A stretch of 64,000 bases of DNA from Thalassospira xiamenensis M-5 = DSM 17429 (GCF_000300235.2 NZ_CP004388.1:2762501-2826500); one strand, 5' to 3'. Counted from the first letter of the stretch, positions 1 to 9,132 are shown. Numbers and translations are program-made. Notes: generated by a model from the sequence alone, not told the origin.

Positions 1-702
1 GGTAACAAGCGGGATCGCACAGTTGCGAAGCGCGTGTTTATACAGCACGACATTCTCGCTAAGCCCCTTGGCGCGCGCGACCATGATGTATTGCGACTGA
101 AGGGTTTCCAGCATCGAGGTCCGCACAAGCCGCACATTGGTCGCGGTCAGGATCACCCCCATGGTGATGGCTGGCATGATGAAGTTCTCAATACCCGTCA
201 TGCCACTTGGCGGCAGAAGCCGGAAAGTAATCGACAGCAACAGCACCAGCATGATCGCCAGCCAGAAATTCGGGAATGACAACCCGACCAGCGACAGGAT
301 GCGAATGACCTGATCGGGCCATTTGCCACGCGAAATGGCCGCCTTGATCCCCAGAGGGATCGAAATCACGATGGATACGAACATCGATGCAAACGCCAGC
401 ATCAGGGTAGCGGGCAATGCATTGCCAATCAGGGTGGAAACCTGCGTTCCACCAAGGAAGGATCTACCGAAATCAAGGCTGAAAAGCCCCAGCATGAAAT
501 CGGCATACTGAACAAAAAATGGCTGGTTCAAACCAAGGGATTCACGAATACGTGCAAGGTCTTCCTCGGTGATGCTGCCGGCCCCCTGGCTTAGCATCAG
601 CGCCGGGTCACCCGTCAAACGGATGGCAAACGAGACAATCAATGTCACCGCGACGACCACGAAAATCGCCTGCAAAAGGCGTTTGATCAGAAAACCAGCC
701 AA
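1..702 (-). CDS. Peptide/opine ABC transporter permease, DppB type (partial, 3' end outside window)
   Basis: Inner-membrane subunit of a peptide-type ABC importer. I translated it by hand from a TTG start at 702, preceded by AGGA at about 8 bases and by an in-frame stop at 717-715. The frame stays open to base 1, giving 234 residues of an expected 305-340. The N terminus (AGFLIKRLLQAIFVVVAVTL) and the block ITEEDLARIRESLGLNQP are typical of DppB/GsiC permeases. The visible end, VARAKGLSENVVLYKHALRN, is the cytoplasmic EAA loop that docks on the ATPase. It lies downstream of the binding-protein gene in the same direction. Substrate class (peptide, glutathione, opine or nickel) cannot be told from the permease alone. 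Confidence 0.9.
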   Translation of the reverse strand, partial: MAGFLIKRLLQAIFVVVAVTLIVSFAIRLTGDPALMLSQGAGSITEEDLARIRESLGLNQPFFVQYADFMLGLFSLDFGRSFLGGTQVSTLIGNALPATLMLAFASMFVSIVISIPLGIKAAISRGKWPDQVIRILSLVGLSFPNFWLAIMLVLLLSITFRLLPPSGMTGIENFIMPAITMGVILTATNVRLVRTSMLETLQSQYIMVARAKGLSENVVLYKHALRNCAIPLVT

Positions 703-730
703 AACACTTGTCCTTTAAAGAAATAGGCAT

Positions 731-763
731 GAAAGCCGCCCGGCATCTGTCCGGGCGGCTTTC
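731..763. terminator. Perfect 13-bp hairpin between binding protein and permease genes
   Basis: Inverted repeat with 13-bp arms (731-743 and 751-763) and a 7-base loop; each arm is GAAAGCCGCCCGG or its complement. On the minus strand it follows the binding-protein stop by 8 bases and precedes the permease TTG by about 29. The run after the stem is short (TTTC), so it is probably a leaky terminator or an mRNA-stabilising hairpin that keeps binding-protein levels above permease levels, as is common in ABC operons. Confidence 0.75.
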
Positions 764-771
764 GTTTCACA

Positions 772-2304
772 TCAGTCGACAGTCACTTCCGTCAGGCGCA
801 GACGGCTGTCGGGAACCGGGGTGAAATTCTTGACGCGCTTGGAAACCCCAAAGATCGCATTGAGGTTATAAAGCGGCATTTCCAGCGCGCGATCAGCGGT
901 GTAATGCGCAATCGACTGCAGGATTTCTTCACGTTTGGCACGGTCGGTAATCGCACGCTGGGATTCCAGCAGCTTGTCGAGTTCCGGATCGCTGTCATAC
1001 GGGTTCCACTTTTCGCCCGTGTGATACATGAAGTAAGCGGTGTTATCATAATCAAGCGTCCAGCCGCCCCACGACTGCTGGAACATCGCACCGGTTTTAC
1101 CCGCCGGAATGATGTCATTAAGCAGAACGTTGGTTTCATAAGGCTTGATCGTAGCGTTCAGGCCAATCACCTGAAGGTAGCTGGCAACGGCCTGGGCAAC
1201 TTCGTTAAAGGTTGCGTCATTGCCGCGAATGTCGATCTGGATTTTCGTACCCGGTGCAACACCGGCTTCTTTCAGAAGCGCCTGTGCCTTGGCCGGATCA
1301 TACGGCAACGGTTTCATCGACGGATCGTTACCAAACGACAATTCACCCTGGAAACTTGCAATCGGCGCTGCCTGACCACCAAGGATCGAGTCAATGATCG
1401 CCTGACGATCCACACCGTAAATCATCGCCTTACGGACTTTTTCATCCGCCGTGATGCCATTGCCGGTATTAAAGCGAAGCGCATAAACCGTAGGGCTTAC
1501 GGTGGTGACGATATCGATATTTTCGTCTTCCTGAATGGTCGGGATCATGCCAATCGGAATGGTCGGCGGAATGACAAGGTCAACGTTCCCGGCCTGAAGT
1601 TCCGCAACCGCGGTCGACGGTTCACTGATGAAGCGATACTTGATGGTTGAAAGTTTCGGCGCACCGCCCCAATGATCAGCATAGGCTTCAAGTGTCAGAC
1701 CAACTTTCGGCTCATAGGAAACCATTTTGAACGGACCGGTGCCGATCGGATGGGCGTTGAAATAATCTTCGCCTTTTTCCGCGATATATTTCGGCGGAAC
1801 AATCATCGCACCATAACCGGCAAGCTTGGTCAGAAGCACCGGATCCGGCTGGGTCAGATGCATGTCGACGGTGTTTTCGTCAATAACTTCGACCGATTTG
1901 ATCGCAGCATAGTTTGACCGCTGTGGCCCTTTTTTGCCTTCATCACCCATCAGGCGATCAAAGGTGAATTTGACCGCTTCGGCATTGAACGGTTCGCCAT
2001 TCTGGAAGGTCACGCCTTCACGCAGATGGAAACGGATGCGCGTGCCGCCATCAAATTCTTCCCATGATGACGCAAGCCCCGGAACCAGTTTGGCATCCGG
2101 TCCGCGATAGGTCAGACCGTCATAAATATTGGTCGCAACCGACGACCAGTTGACCAGAAACGTATCGACCGGGTCCCAGCTACCGGGGTCCTGTGGTGAT
2201 GAAATGGTCAAGGTGCCTTCGGCATATGCCGGCGCAGTTGCCATCAGACCGCCCGCAAAGGCAAGAGCCATCAGCGCACTGCGCATTCCCTGTTTTTTCG
2301 TCAT
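772..2304 (-). CDS. Periplasmic peptide-binding protein of ABC transporter (SBP_bac_5, DppA type)
   Basis: Extracytoplasmic solute-binding protein that delivers peptides, or a related substrate, to the neighbouring permease. I place the start at ATG 2304 (MTKKQGMRSALMALAFAGGL), which has a GGAG 11 bases upstream; a 15-residue upstream extension is open but lacks a Shine-Dalgarno site. The signal peptide ends near APAYAEG. The mature protein (about 510 residues in all) has family 5 landmarks: SWEEFDGGTRIRFHLREGVTF, the YAAIKSVEVIDENTVDMHL region and YDPAKAQALLKEAG. It sits between the fused ATPase gene (upstream) and the permease gene (downstream). Confidence 0.93.
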   Translation of the reverse strand: MTKKQGMRSALMALAFAGGLMATAPAYAEGTLTISSPQDPGSWDPVDTFLVNWSSVATNIYDGLTYRGPDAKLVPGLASSWEEFDGGTRIRFHLREGVTFQNGEPFNAEAVKFTFDRLMGDEGKKGPQRSNYAAIKSVEVIDENTVDMHLTQPDPVLLTKLAGYGAMIVPPKYIAEKGEDYFNAHPIGTGPFKMVSYEPKVGLTLEAYADHWGGAPKLSTIKYRFISEPSTAVAELQAGNVDLVIPPTIPIGMIPTIQEDENIDIVTTVSPTVYALRFNTGNGITADEKVRKAMIYGVDRQAIIDSILGGQAAPIASFQGELSFGNDPSMKPLPYDPAKAQALLKEAGVAPGTKIQIDIRGNDATFNEVAQAVASYLQVIGLNATIKPYETNVLLNDIIPAGKTGAMFQQSWGGWTLDYDNTAYFMYHTGEKWNPYDSDPELDKLLESQRAITDRAKREEILQSIAHYTADRALEMPLYNLNAIFGVSKRVKNFTPVPDSRLRLTEVTVD

Positions 2305-2370
2305 GTTATTTTTTCTCCGTTGTTGGTGGCTTGGCGCGAGGGGAGACAAGGCTTGCGACCCAAGGGCCGC

Positions 2371-4203
2371 TTAACGTGCGTCGGCCACAAAGTGACCGGG
2401 CGCAATTTCGCGATGGGCAAGAATGGCCGGCTCATCACCGACCCGACGGATCGGGCTTGGAATTTCACCATCCATCAGGATGCGGTCGCGCACGATTGTG
2501 GGGTCGGCGACCGGCACGGCACTCAGAAGCCGCTGGGTATAGGGATGGGTTGGCGTTTCAAGAACCTGCTGACGCGATCCAAGTTCGGCAACCTGACCAA
2601 GATAAAGCACGGCGACCCGATGGCTCATTTTTTCAACCACCGCCATGTCATGGCTGATGAACAGATACGCAAGCCCATGTTCTTCCTGAAGTTCCATGAA
2701 CAGATTGATGATCTGCGCCTGGATCGACACATCAAGGGCCGAAAGGGCTTCGTCGGCGATGATCAGCTTGGGATTGGATGCCAACGCGCGCGCAATGCAG
2801 ATACGCTGGCGCTGACCACCGGAAAATTCATGCGGGTAACGGTTAGCATGGGCCGATGTCAGGCCGACCCGCTCCAGCAACTGGTCAACCCGCGCAGCAA
2901 TCTGTTTTTCACCGTCAATCAGTCGGTGCGTGCGGATCGGCTCGGCAATCGAAAATCCGATTTTCTTGCGCGGATCAAGGGACGCAAACGGATCCTGAAA
3001 GATATACTGGATCTCCTGACGCAGGCGCTGCTGTTCGCCTTTGCCCATGTCACTGAATGCGCGACCTTCGAAACTGATATTGCCCGCCGTTGCCTTTTGC
3101 AATTGCTGGATCGTGCGGCCAATGGTCGATTTGCCCGATCCGGACTCCCCGACAAGCGCCAGCGTTTCACCGCGATAAATATCAAAACTGACATTCTCGA
3201 CCGCGTGAACCCGGTGGGAAACCCCGCCAAACAGGCCCTTTTTGATATCAAAGCGCGTTACCAGATCACGCACCGACAATAACGGGGCCTCGTCGTAACG
3301 TGCGGTATTCTGGATATGCTCCGTCCCGACCAGACGCGGCGTATCGCCATCCATCATCGTCACCGGGAACCGTTTGGGGAATGCTTCGCCCGTCATGCTG
3401 CCCAGTTTCGGAACTGCGGATAGCAATGTCTGTGTATAGGGATGGGCCGGATTGGCAAAAATATCGGCAACCGTGCCTTCTTCGACCTTCTTGCCCTTCC
3501 ACATGACGACAACATCATCGGCAACCTCGGCAACAACCCCCATGTCATGGGTGATGAAAATCACCGCCATGCCAAGTTCCTGTTGCAGATCACGGATGAT
3601 GGTCAAAATTTGCGCCTGAATGGTCACATCAAGGGCCGTGGTCGGTTCATCCGCAATCAGGACCTTGGGCCGACAGGCAAGCGCCATGGCAATCATGACG
3701 CGCTGGCGCATCCCGCCCGAAAGCTGATGGGGATACCGCCCCAAAAGTTCCTGCGCATCGGGCAGCCGCACCATATCAAGCAGCCGTTTGCTTTCAACAA
3801 GCGCATCGGGCTTGGACATGCCTTCATGCAGCATCAGGGATTCCGCAATCTGATCGCCGATGGTGAAAACCGGATTCAGCGACGTCATCGGTTCCTGAAA
3901 GATCATCGCGATGTCTTTGCCGCGAATGCGGCGCATCTGTTTTTGCGACAGTGCCAGCAAATCTTCATCGCGATCTTTTGACGTAAACCGGATACGCCCC
4001 GATGCATAGGATGCGCCCATCATATCAGCCAGACGCATGATCGACATCGATGTCACCGACTTGCCCGATCCGGACTCTCCGACAATTGCCAATGTCCTTC
4101 CGGGTTTCACGGCAAAACTCAGATTTTCGATAACCCGGCTGTCGCCGAACTCAACGGACAAATCTTCGACGGACAGGATCGGAACAGAAACAGCATCAGT
4201 CAC
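2371..4203 (-). CDS. Fused double ABC ATPase for peptide/opine import (DppD-DppF/GsiA type)
   Basis: Cytoplasmic ATPase that powers the importer. At 610 residues it carries two complete ABC domains where many systems use two proteins. The first half has Walker A GESGSGKS, signature LSGGMRQRV and the Walker B/D-loop region [11 protein letters not shown]; the second half repeats these as [17 protein letters not shown] and [23 protein letters not shown] after each domain is the typical peptide-ABC C-terminal extension. First gene of the operon as seen here, 66 bases before the binding protein. GsiA, YejF and opine ATPases share this layout, so the substrate is open. Confidence 0.93.
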   Translation of the reverse strand: MTDAVSVPILSVEDLSVEFGDSRVIENLSFAVKPGRTLAIVGESGSGKSVTSMSIMRLADMMGASYASGRIRFTSKDRDEDLLALSQKQMRRIRGKDIAMIFQEPMTSLNPVFTIGDQIAESLMLHEGMSKPDALVESKRLLDMVRLPDAQELLGRYPHQLSGGMRQRVMIAMALACRPKVLIADEPTTALDVTIQAQILTIIRDLQQELGMAVIFITHDMGVVAEVADDVVVMWKGKKVEEGTVADIFANPAHPYTQTLLSAVPKLGSMTGEAFPKRFPVTMMDGDTPRLVGTEHIQNTARYDEAPLLSVRDLVTRFDIKKGLFGGVSHRVHAVENVSFDIYRGETLALVGESGSGKSTIGRTIQQLQKATAGNISFEGRAFSDMGKGEQQRLRQEIQYIFQDPFASLDPRKKIGFSIAEPIRTHRLIDGEKQIAARVDQLLERVGLTSAHANRYPHEFSGGQRQRICIARALASNPKLIIADEALSALDVSIQAQIINLFMELQEEHGLAYLFISHDMAVVEKMSHRVAVLYLGQVAELGSRQQVLETPTHPYTQRLLSAVPVADPTIVRDRILMDGEIPSPIRRVGDEPAILAHREIAPGHFVADAR

Positions 4204-4417
4204 GCAAACATCCTCGGCAATGTAAGGCGGATGCGCGGGTGGCGCGCACCGGTCAAACCGGTGTCAGTGCTGCAAGAAACGATGGCCGCAAAGAAGGAAT
4301 TTTCTTCAGGCACGGTGGGGGCCGTGACCTTCTGATCATGCGTAACGGAAAGTTGTAACGCGGTCCCTCTTAACGACGATTGCCAACAACCCTGATACCG
4401 AATTCATGGTTTTTTAT

Positions 4418-4429
4418 TTTGTATACAAA
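4418..4429. promoter_or_regulatory. Palindrome TTTGTATACAAA, possible GntR-family operator
   Basis: Perfect 12-bp palindrome 215 bases upstream of the ABC operon. The core TTGTATACAA resembles operators of FadR-subfamily GntR regulators, which often control uptake of organic substrates. No GntR gene is in the window, so the regulator is unknown. Confidence 0.45.
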
Positions 4430-4457
4430 CCTCATCATTTATTCGACAAATTGTCAA

Positions 4458-4485
4458 CGAATTGAATTTCACTAAATTCAATTCG
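4458..4485. promoter_or_regulatory. 12-bp-arm inverted repeat, possible operator
   Basis: Perfect inverted repeat: arm CGAATTGAATTT at 4458-4469, spacer CACT, complementary arm at 4474-4485. It is very AT-rich and has no T-run, so a DNA operator is likelier than a terminator. It lies 29 bases beyond the TTTGTATACAAA palindrome in the same upstream region. Confidence 0.5.
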
Positions 4486-4830
4486 GTTTAAATGCCCTGC
4501 TGCCGCATAATCCACTGCACAGCCCGAACGTATTAAAGGTTTGTTTCAAAACCACAATTTTGCATCGCAACATTTCACCATGTTTCTGGTGTATGCCAAC
4601 GCACTTCACAATCAAAAGACGAACCCATCACATCGCTTTCGGAACCCACCCCGAAGACTCCTCATGCACCGGCACCAACCATCCTTCCCTTTGCCAAACC
4701 ATGGCCGGTTTTGGGATACCCCTTTCCGGTCAGAAAATTGGCACCATTAATTTTACCAAAACGGCTCTTTATGGCGCACCACTAATATCCCAGACTGCAT
4801 GCTCCCTCGCCCCGCAACAAAGGTCATCAG

Positions 4831-5544
4831 ATGCCATCCGAACATAAAAACGAATTTGGCCAACCGGTCGGTCGCCCGGTTGAAAACTGGAAAGAATGCC
4901 AGATGCCACCACGCAGCGACATGGCTGGCCGCCATGTCATTGTCAGTCCGACCGATGTGAAACGCGACGCCAGACAACTATTTGACGCCAACCGCACAGC
5001 CATGGATGGATCGCGCTTTACCTATCTTTTCACCGATGCGTTCGAGGATTTTGATGCTTATCAGGCGTGGCTTGAAAGCATGGCCGCCACCCGCGACCCG
5101 ATGCTTCATACCATCATCGACAAGGCATCAAATAAGGCCGTCGGCATTGCCGCCTTCATGCGGATCGATACCAAATTTGGCGGCATTGAAATCGGCAATA
5201 TCAACTATTCCCCGGCGCTTTCGAAAACCATCGGCGGGACAGAGGCGATGTATCTGATGATGAAGCGCGCCTTTGACGAACTGGGTTACCGCCGGTACGA
5301 ATGGAAATGCGACGATCAGAACGCCCCATCACGTGCCGCCGCCCTGCGATATGGCTTCACCTACGAAGGCACCTTCCGCAACCACATGGTCTATAAGGAC
5401 CGCAACCGCGATACCGCATGGTTTTCGATTACCGATCTTGAATGGCCGATGGTCAGGGCCGCTTTCGAAGCATGGCTTGCCCCCGGCAACTTTGATGAAA
5501 CCGGCAAACAACGCAACAGCCTGCAAAGCTTCCGCAGGGCATAA
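4831..5544 (+). CDS. GNAT-family N-acetyltransferase (RimJ/RimL-like)
   Basis: Predicted acetyl-CoA-dependent N-acetyltransferase of 237 residues. Start ATG 4831 follows AAAGG at about 7 bases. The N-terminal 60 residues lead into the fold; IGGTEAMYLMMKRAFDELGYRRYEWKCDDQN followed by SRAAALRYGFTYEG is the acetyl-CoA/C-terminal signature of the RimJ/RimL branch, with the usual N-x-x-S-x-x-x-A-x-x-x-G-F pattern. It stands alone between two minus-strand operons and converges on nasS. The substrate (protein N terminus, small amine or other) is not identifiable. Confidence 0.85.
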   Translation: MPSEHKNEFGQPVGRPVENWKECQMPPRSDMAGRHVIVSPTDVKRDARQLFDANRTAMDGSRFTYLFTDAFEDFDAYQAWLESMAATRDPMLHTIIDKASNKAVGIAAFMRIDTKFGGIEIGNINYSPALSKTIGGTEAMYLMMKRAFDELGYRRYEWKCDDQNAPSRAAALRYGFTYEGTFRNHMVYKDRNRDTAWFSITDLEWPMVRAAFEAWLAPGNFDETGKQRNSLQSFRRA

Positions 5545-5595
5545 TCGCGCCCATAATAGCGCCCCATGAAACACGCCTCTGGTCCGGTGCCGGTT

Positions 5596-6792
5596 TTATT
5601 CCCCGACACCGGCAAAGCTGCGCATGTCGAATATGCTGTTATCCAGAAACGCATCCGGGCCGACAAACGCCCGGTCGGCGGCATCATTCGCGCCCTCGAC
5701 CCGCCAGTCATCATGCGGAAGCGCAACATCAAGCCCCTTGACCGCACGACGATAAAGATCAGGACGATAAATGTCGGAAATAAGCGTACCGAAATCAACG
5801 GAGGCATCAACCTGCCCCCAACGCTGCATCTGTGTGCCAACCCACGCCCCCTGCGACAGCCACGGGAACGTGGCGGTATAGCGATAAAACACATGACGAT
5901 CAGGCGCCTCAATCGGATTGTCACCGGGTTTAAGCACCGGCCGGCCAAGTAACGAGGCCCGCAGAATATCAAACGATGCCCCGACGTGATTTTCACCAGA
6001 CAGCAATTGCGCCAGTTCGGTGCGGTTTTCCGGCTGATCGGCCCATTCCGCTGAACGGACAAGCGCACGCACCAGCGCATCCACCGTATCGGGATTGGAT
6101 TGCACCCAGTCTTCGCGCACGCCAAGAACCTTTTCCGGGCTACGCGCCCAGATATCTTCCTTAAGCGCGACAATCACCCCGTCCCCGTGGAATACCGCCC
6201 GCTGGTTCCACGGTTCCCCCACGCAATACCCATCGACCCAGCCATTGCGCAGACTGTCAAACATGCGCGGCGGTGCGATGACGCCGATATTGACGTCCTT
6301 GTCCGGGTCAATACCGCCCGCCGCCATCCAGTAACGCAGTTCGTAATTATGGCTCGAATACGGGAATACGGTCGCAAAGGACATGATCGGGCGACCATCC
6401 GCCCGGTCCTCGTCGATCACCTTTTTAAGCGCCCGCGCCGAAAGCCCGCGCGGCCCATGCATCGCCGCCGGATCTGCTTCAAGCATCCGCTGATAAAGCC
6501 GGGTTGAAACCGTAATCGCATTCCCGCCGCGCCCCAGCGCCATAGGAACCGCAATGCGTTGCGAGGGCATCCCGCCAAGCCCTAGCCGCGCTGCCAGCGG
6601 AATACCCGCAAGCAGATGCGCCGCATCATAAACCCCATAAGACAGCTTGTCGCGAATGGCCGCCCAGGACATTTCCCGGATCAGGGTCAGGTCGATATTT
6701 TCTTCCTCGGCAAAGCCCTTGGCACGCGCCACGACAGGCAGGGCACAATCCACAAGCGGTACAAAGCCAAGTCGAACCTGTTTAAGGGACAT
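5596..6792 (-). CDS. nasS: NasS, cytoplasmic nitrate/nitrite sensor (CmpA/NrtA family)
   Basis: Partner of NasT in the nitrate-responsive antitermination system: without nitrate NasS is expected to sequester NasT, and with nitrate to release it. The 398-residue protein begins directly with the fold (LKQVRLGFVPLVDCALPVVA) and has no signal peptide, which separates the sensor from the related periplasmic nitrate-binding proteins NrtA/CmpA. The family block SYSSHNYELRYWMAAGGIDPD is recognisable as PYSSHNYELRYWMAAGGID. It starts 3 bases after the nasT stop, so the two are translationally linked. Confidence 0.9.
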   Translation of the reverse strand: MSLKQVRLGFVPLVDCALPVVARAKGFAEEENIDLTLIREMSWAAIRDKLSYGVYDAAHLLAGIPLAARLGLGGMPSQRIAVPMALGRGGNAITVSTRLYQRMLEADPAAMHGPRGLSARALKKVIDEDRADGRPIMSFATVFPYSSHNYELRYWMAAGGIDPDKDVNIGVIAPPRMFDSLRNGWVDGYCVGEPWNQRAVFHGDGVIVALKEDIWARSPEKVLGVREDWVQSNPDTVDALVRALVRSAEWADQPENRTELAQLLSGENHVGASFDILRASLLGRPVLKPGDNPIEAPDRHVFYRYTATFPWLSQGAWVGTQMQRWGQVDASVDFGTLISDIYRPDLYRRAVKGLDVALPHDDWRVEGANDAADRAFVGPDAFLDNSIFDMRSFAGVGE

Positions 6793-6795
6793 GCG

Positions 6796-7383
6796 TTAGA
6801 ACTCCAACTGAAAGGCCGTGATCACGCTTTGCGCGATTTCAGAAATTTTGCGGTTCTGTTTCATGGCGTTTTTGCGCAGCAGGTTATAGGCCTCATCCTC
6901 ACTCAGCCCCTTTTCCTGCATCAACAATCCTTTGGCCCGGTCGATCAGCTTGCGATCATTCAGCTTGGCCTTGGCCTCGTCGCGTTCGCGGCGCAATTGA
7001 TCGAACGCGTTAAAACGCGAAATGGCCATTTCGACGATGGGCCGAATACGATCCTGGCGCAAGCCATCAACGACATAGGCACTGACCCCGGCCTCGACCG
7101 CCTCGCGGATCGTATTGCTGTCGCTTTGATCGACAAACATCGCAATCGGGCGTGCAATAACACGCGATACCTGAAACATCTGTTCAAGCGTATCACGGTC
7201 CGGGTTTTCAAGATCAATGATGATGATGTCGGGGGCCAACGCCTGAATGCGTTCGACCAGATTGTATGACGTGCCGATGCGGCTGACACGGGTATAGCCA
7301 CTTTCGACAAGGCCGCGCTCGACAATCGCGGCACGGTCCGGGTTTTCGTCGATCACCAGAATGCTGAAGTCTTCAAGCTTCAT
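6796..7383 (-). CDS. nasT: NasT, ANTAR-domain antitermination regulator
   Basis: RNA-binding response-regulator-like protein that relieves transcription attenuation of nitrate assimilation genes. Residues 1-120 form a receiver-like domain (FSILVIDENPDRAAIV). A coiled segment (FNAFDQLRRERDEAKAKL) leads to a C-terminal ANTAR domain with its usual landmarks: IDRAKGLLMQEKGLSEDEAY, then LRKNAMKQNRKISEIAQSVI. Length 195 matches the family. The gene lies between the transporter narK and nasS in one direction, and the divergent leaders contain candidate ANTAR target hairpins. Confidence 0.93.
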   Translation of the reverse strand: MKLEDFSILVIDENPDRAAIVERGLVESGYTRVSRIGTSYNLVERIQALAPDIIIIDLENPDRDTLEQMFQVSRVIARPIAMFVDQSDSNTIREAVEAGVSAYVVDGLRQDRIRPIVEMAISRFNAFDQLRRERDEAKAKLNDRKLIDRAKGLLMQEKGLSEDEAYNLLRKNAMKQNRKISEIAQSVITAFQLEF

Positions 7384-7451
7384 TTAGAACCTTTTCCCTG
7401 ACGATCAAGGCCTCTCTCCTGTCTGTTCTTTTTCGCCCCGGACCTTGATGG

Positions 7452-7490
7452 CCCGGTGGAAACCGGGATGCGGCACATGCCGCATCCCGG
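7452..7490 (-). terminator. Mutually exclusive hairpins between narK and nasT
   Basis: A 13-bp perfect inverted repeat (7463-7475 with 7478-7490, arm CCGGGATGCGGCA) lies 13 bases after the narK stop. On the minus strand its distal arm overlaps a second stem, CCCGGT/ACCGGG (7452-7467), so only one can form at a time. The first stem is followed by TTTCC, a weak terminator tail. This could lower nasTS relative to narK. Confidence 0.55.
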
Positions 7491-7502
7491 AAAGATCGTA
7501 TG

Positions 7503-8867
7503 TTATTCCGCCGGAACCGCCTGCGCACCGGATGGCAGCGCATCGCGTTCCTGCATGGCTTTTTCGAAACGTTCCTTTTCCTCGGCCACGGTCTTTTCCG
7601 AGAAACGAACCGCAAGGGCTGCAAAGGAACAGACAATCACGGCAATACCAAGATACATCAGTCCCTGCTGATAGGTCAGTGCTTCGGATTTGAACAGGAA
7701 GCCCGCGGCAACCGCCCCGGCATTCCCGCCCGCACCAACAATACCGGCAACCGAACCAAGCGCCTTGCGGTTAACAAACGGAACAATCCCGAATGTCGCT
7801 CCTTCGGACATCTGCACGAAAAGCGAGAAGACCACCATCATCGACACCGCGATGACCAGCGCATCCATCATCGAAAACGCAACAAGCGCAACACCTTCAA
7901 TGAACAGCGCCAGAAACAGGAATTTGACCCGCCCCGAAAGCCCGCCCTTGGCGGCAAACTTGTCGGAAAACACCCCGCCCAGCGTGCGGGCAAAGATGTT
8001 CATCAAACCAAACAGACCGGCAATCAGACCGGCGGTCTGAAGGCTAAGTTCAAACCGGTCAAAGAAATAGATCGCGGCGATGTTGTTGATCGTAAGCTCG
8101 ACACCGAAACACGCCCCGTATACCAGAAACAGCGCCCAGACCCGGTAATCCTTGGCCGCGGCCAGCATGCCCTTGGTCGCACCGGCATGATCATCTTCCG
8201 GCGACAGAGCACCGCTTTTGCGCATATCGGCATAATTGCCATCCGGCGCATCGGTGGTAAAGAACCAGTAAAGCACGGCAACCACCAGCATGATCACACC
8301 CGGGAAGACCATCGCCAGACGCCAGCCCATGGTTTCCGAAACACCAAAGCCAAGCACCATGGCAAGGATCAGCGGCATGGCCATCTGTGTCACACCACCG
8401 CCAAGGTTACCCCAGCCCGCCGTGGTCGCGTTTGCCGTCCCAACGACGTTCGGCGCAAACATGGTCGAGGTATGATACTGCGTGATCACGAACGATGCCC
8501 CGATCGAGCCGATGGCAAGACGCGCCAGCAGGAATGTTTCATAGCTGTCGGCAAGCCCGATCAGCATGACCGGCAGGGAACCGATAACTAGCAACGCCGT
8601 ATAGGTCTTGCGCGGGCCGATTTTATCGCAAAGCGGCCCGATCAGAAGACGGACCAGAACCGTGATCGCGACAGACGCGATGATGGTATTGCCGATTTCA
8701 CCCTTGGTCAGGCCAAGATCGTCACGCACAAGCGGCATCAGCGGCGCAATACCGAACCAGCCAAAGAAACACAGGAAGAAGGCAAGCCAGGTCAGGTGGA
8801 AAGTCCGCATCTGAACAGTCCTAAGACTGAAGAGATTGATGCGCGGAGCCTTGTTTTTGATTTCCAT
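7503..8867 (-). CDS. narK: Nitrate/nitrite transporter, MFS NNP family (NarK/NasA type)
   Basis: Inner-membrane nitrate importer of 454 residues with the MFS pattern of about 12 hydrophobic segments. I choose ATG 8867 (MEIKNKAPRINLFSLRTVQM); the frame is open further upstream but that part is basic, low-complexity and lies in the leader. Both nitrate-signature motifs of the NNP family are present: GWGNLGGGVTQ in the middle and GAGGNAGAVAAGFLF near the C terminus. It is the first gene of the minus-strand unit narK-nasT-nasS and diverges from nirB. Import for assimilation fits the context better than nitrite export. Confidence 0.92.
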   Translation of the reverse strand: MEIKNKAPRINLFSLRTVQMRTFHLTWLAFFLCFFGWFGIAPLMPLVRDDLGLTKGEIGNTIIASVAITVLVRLLIGPLCDKIGPRKTYTALLVIGSLPVMLIGLADSYETFLLARLAIGSIGASFVITQYHTSTMFAPNVVGTANATTAGWGNLGGGVTQMAMPLILAMVLGFGVSETMGWRLAMVFPGVIMLVVAVLYWFFTTDAPDGNYADMRKSGALSPEDDHAGATKGMLAAAKDYRVWALFLVYGACFGVELTINNIAAIYFFDRFELSLQTAGLIAGLFGLMNIFARTLGGVFSDKFAAKGGLSGRVKFLFLALFIEGVALVAFSMMDALVIAVSMMVVFSLFVQMSEGATFGIVPFVNRKALGSVAGIVGAGGNAGAVAAGFLFKSEALTYQQGLMYLGIAVIVCSFAALAVRFSEKTVAEEKERFEKAMQERDALPSGAQAVPAE

Positions 8868-8898
8868 AACAATGAAGCCCTTCGTTTGGGTCACTCCG

Positions 8899-8914
8899 AA
8901 CCGGTTTCCCGGTT
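8899..8914 (-). promoter_or_regulatory. GNRA-tetraloop hairpin in narK leader
   Basis: On the minus strand AACCGG-GAAA-CCGGTT forms a 6-bp stem with a GAAA tetraloop, ending about 31 bases before the narK start. A larger stem lies further upstream (GGGCCGC at about 8979 pairs with GCGGCCC at about 8941-8947). They may form part of a leader structure; no U-rich terminator tail is visible here. Confidence 0.45.
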
Positions 8915-9066
8915 GTCGCGACCGACGGTTATTTCCCCAAGGGCCGCACGCTTCATCAGATGGATTCCGCTGGCGGCCCGTCATTCGTTTCGACTGCGGC
9001 TGCGCCATCGTTGCGCGCCAAAATCGAACGTCTGATCGCCCGCCATTGGACGAAGAACTGTGAGTC

Positions 9067-9080
9067 ACCCGTCATTGGGC
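9067..9080 (-). promoter_or_regulatory. Candidate NasT hexaloop hairpin in narK leader
   Basis: On the minus strand GCCC-AATGAC-GGGT forms a stem of three G-C pairs and one G-U pair with a six-base loop having A at position 1 and G at position 4, the pattern described for ANTAR-bound RNA. It sits about 25 bases after the predicted transcription start from the sigma54 promoter at 9117-9132. The stem is short, so confidence is moderate. Confidence 0.4.
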
Positions 9081-9116
9081 CTGCTTCCATCGAAGCGGCT
9101 CACACGAAACAAGTTG

Positions 9117-9132
9117 TGCAAACCGCGCGCCA
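9117..9132 (-). promoter_or_regulatory. Sigma54 promoter for narK-nasT-nasS
   Basis: On the minus strand the sequence is TGGCGCG-CGGT-TTGCA, matching the sigma54 consensus TGGCAYG-N4-TTGCW with the invariant GG (-24) and GC (-12) at correct spacing. It predicts a transcript start near 9105 and a leader of about 238 bases before narK. NtrC activation under nitrogen limitation is the expected mode. Confidence 0.75.

Larger units (their letters stand above)
4204..4830. other. Intergenic regulatory region between ABC operon and GNAT gene
   Basis: These 627 bases hold no convincing gene. Bases 4400-4500 are strikingly AT-rich and contain the two palindromes listed separately. The small open frames here lack ribosome binding sites and have unlikely composition. 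It must hold the promoters of the minus-strand ABC operon and of the plus-strand acetyltransferase. Confidence 0.7.

Noticed and set aside
904-1650. 248-residue open frame on the plus strand
   Set aside because: Antisense to the peptide-binding protein, which has a signal peptide, family motifs and a ribosome site.
4541-4847. Short overlapping open frames upstream of the GNAT gene
   Set aside because: AT-rich promoter region, no ribosome sites, His/Asn/Pro-rich products without motifs.
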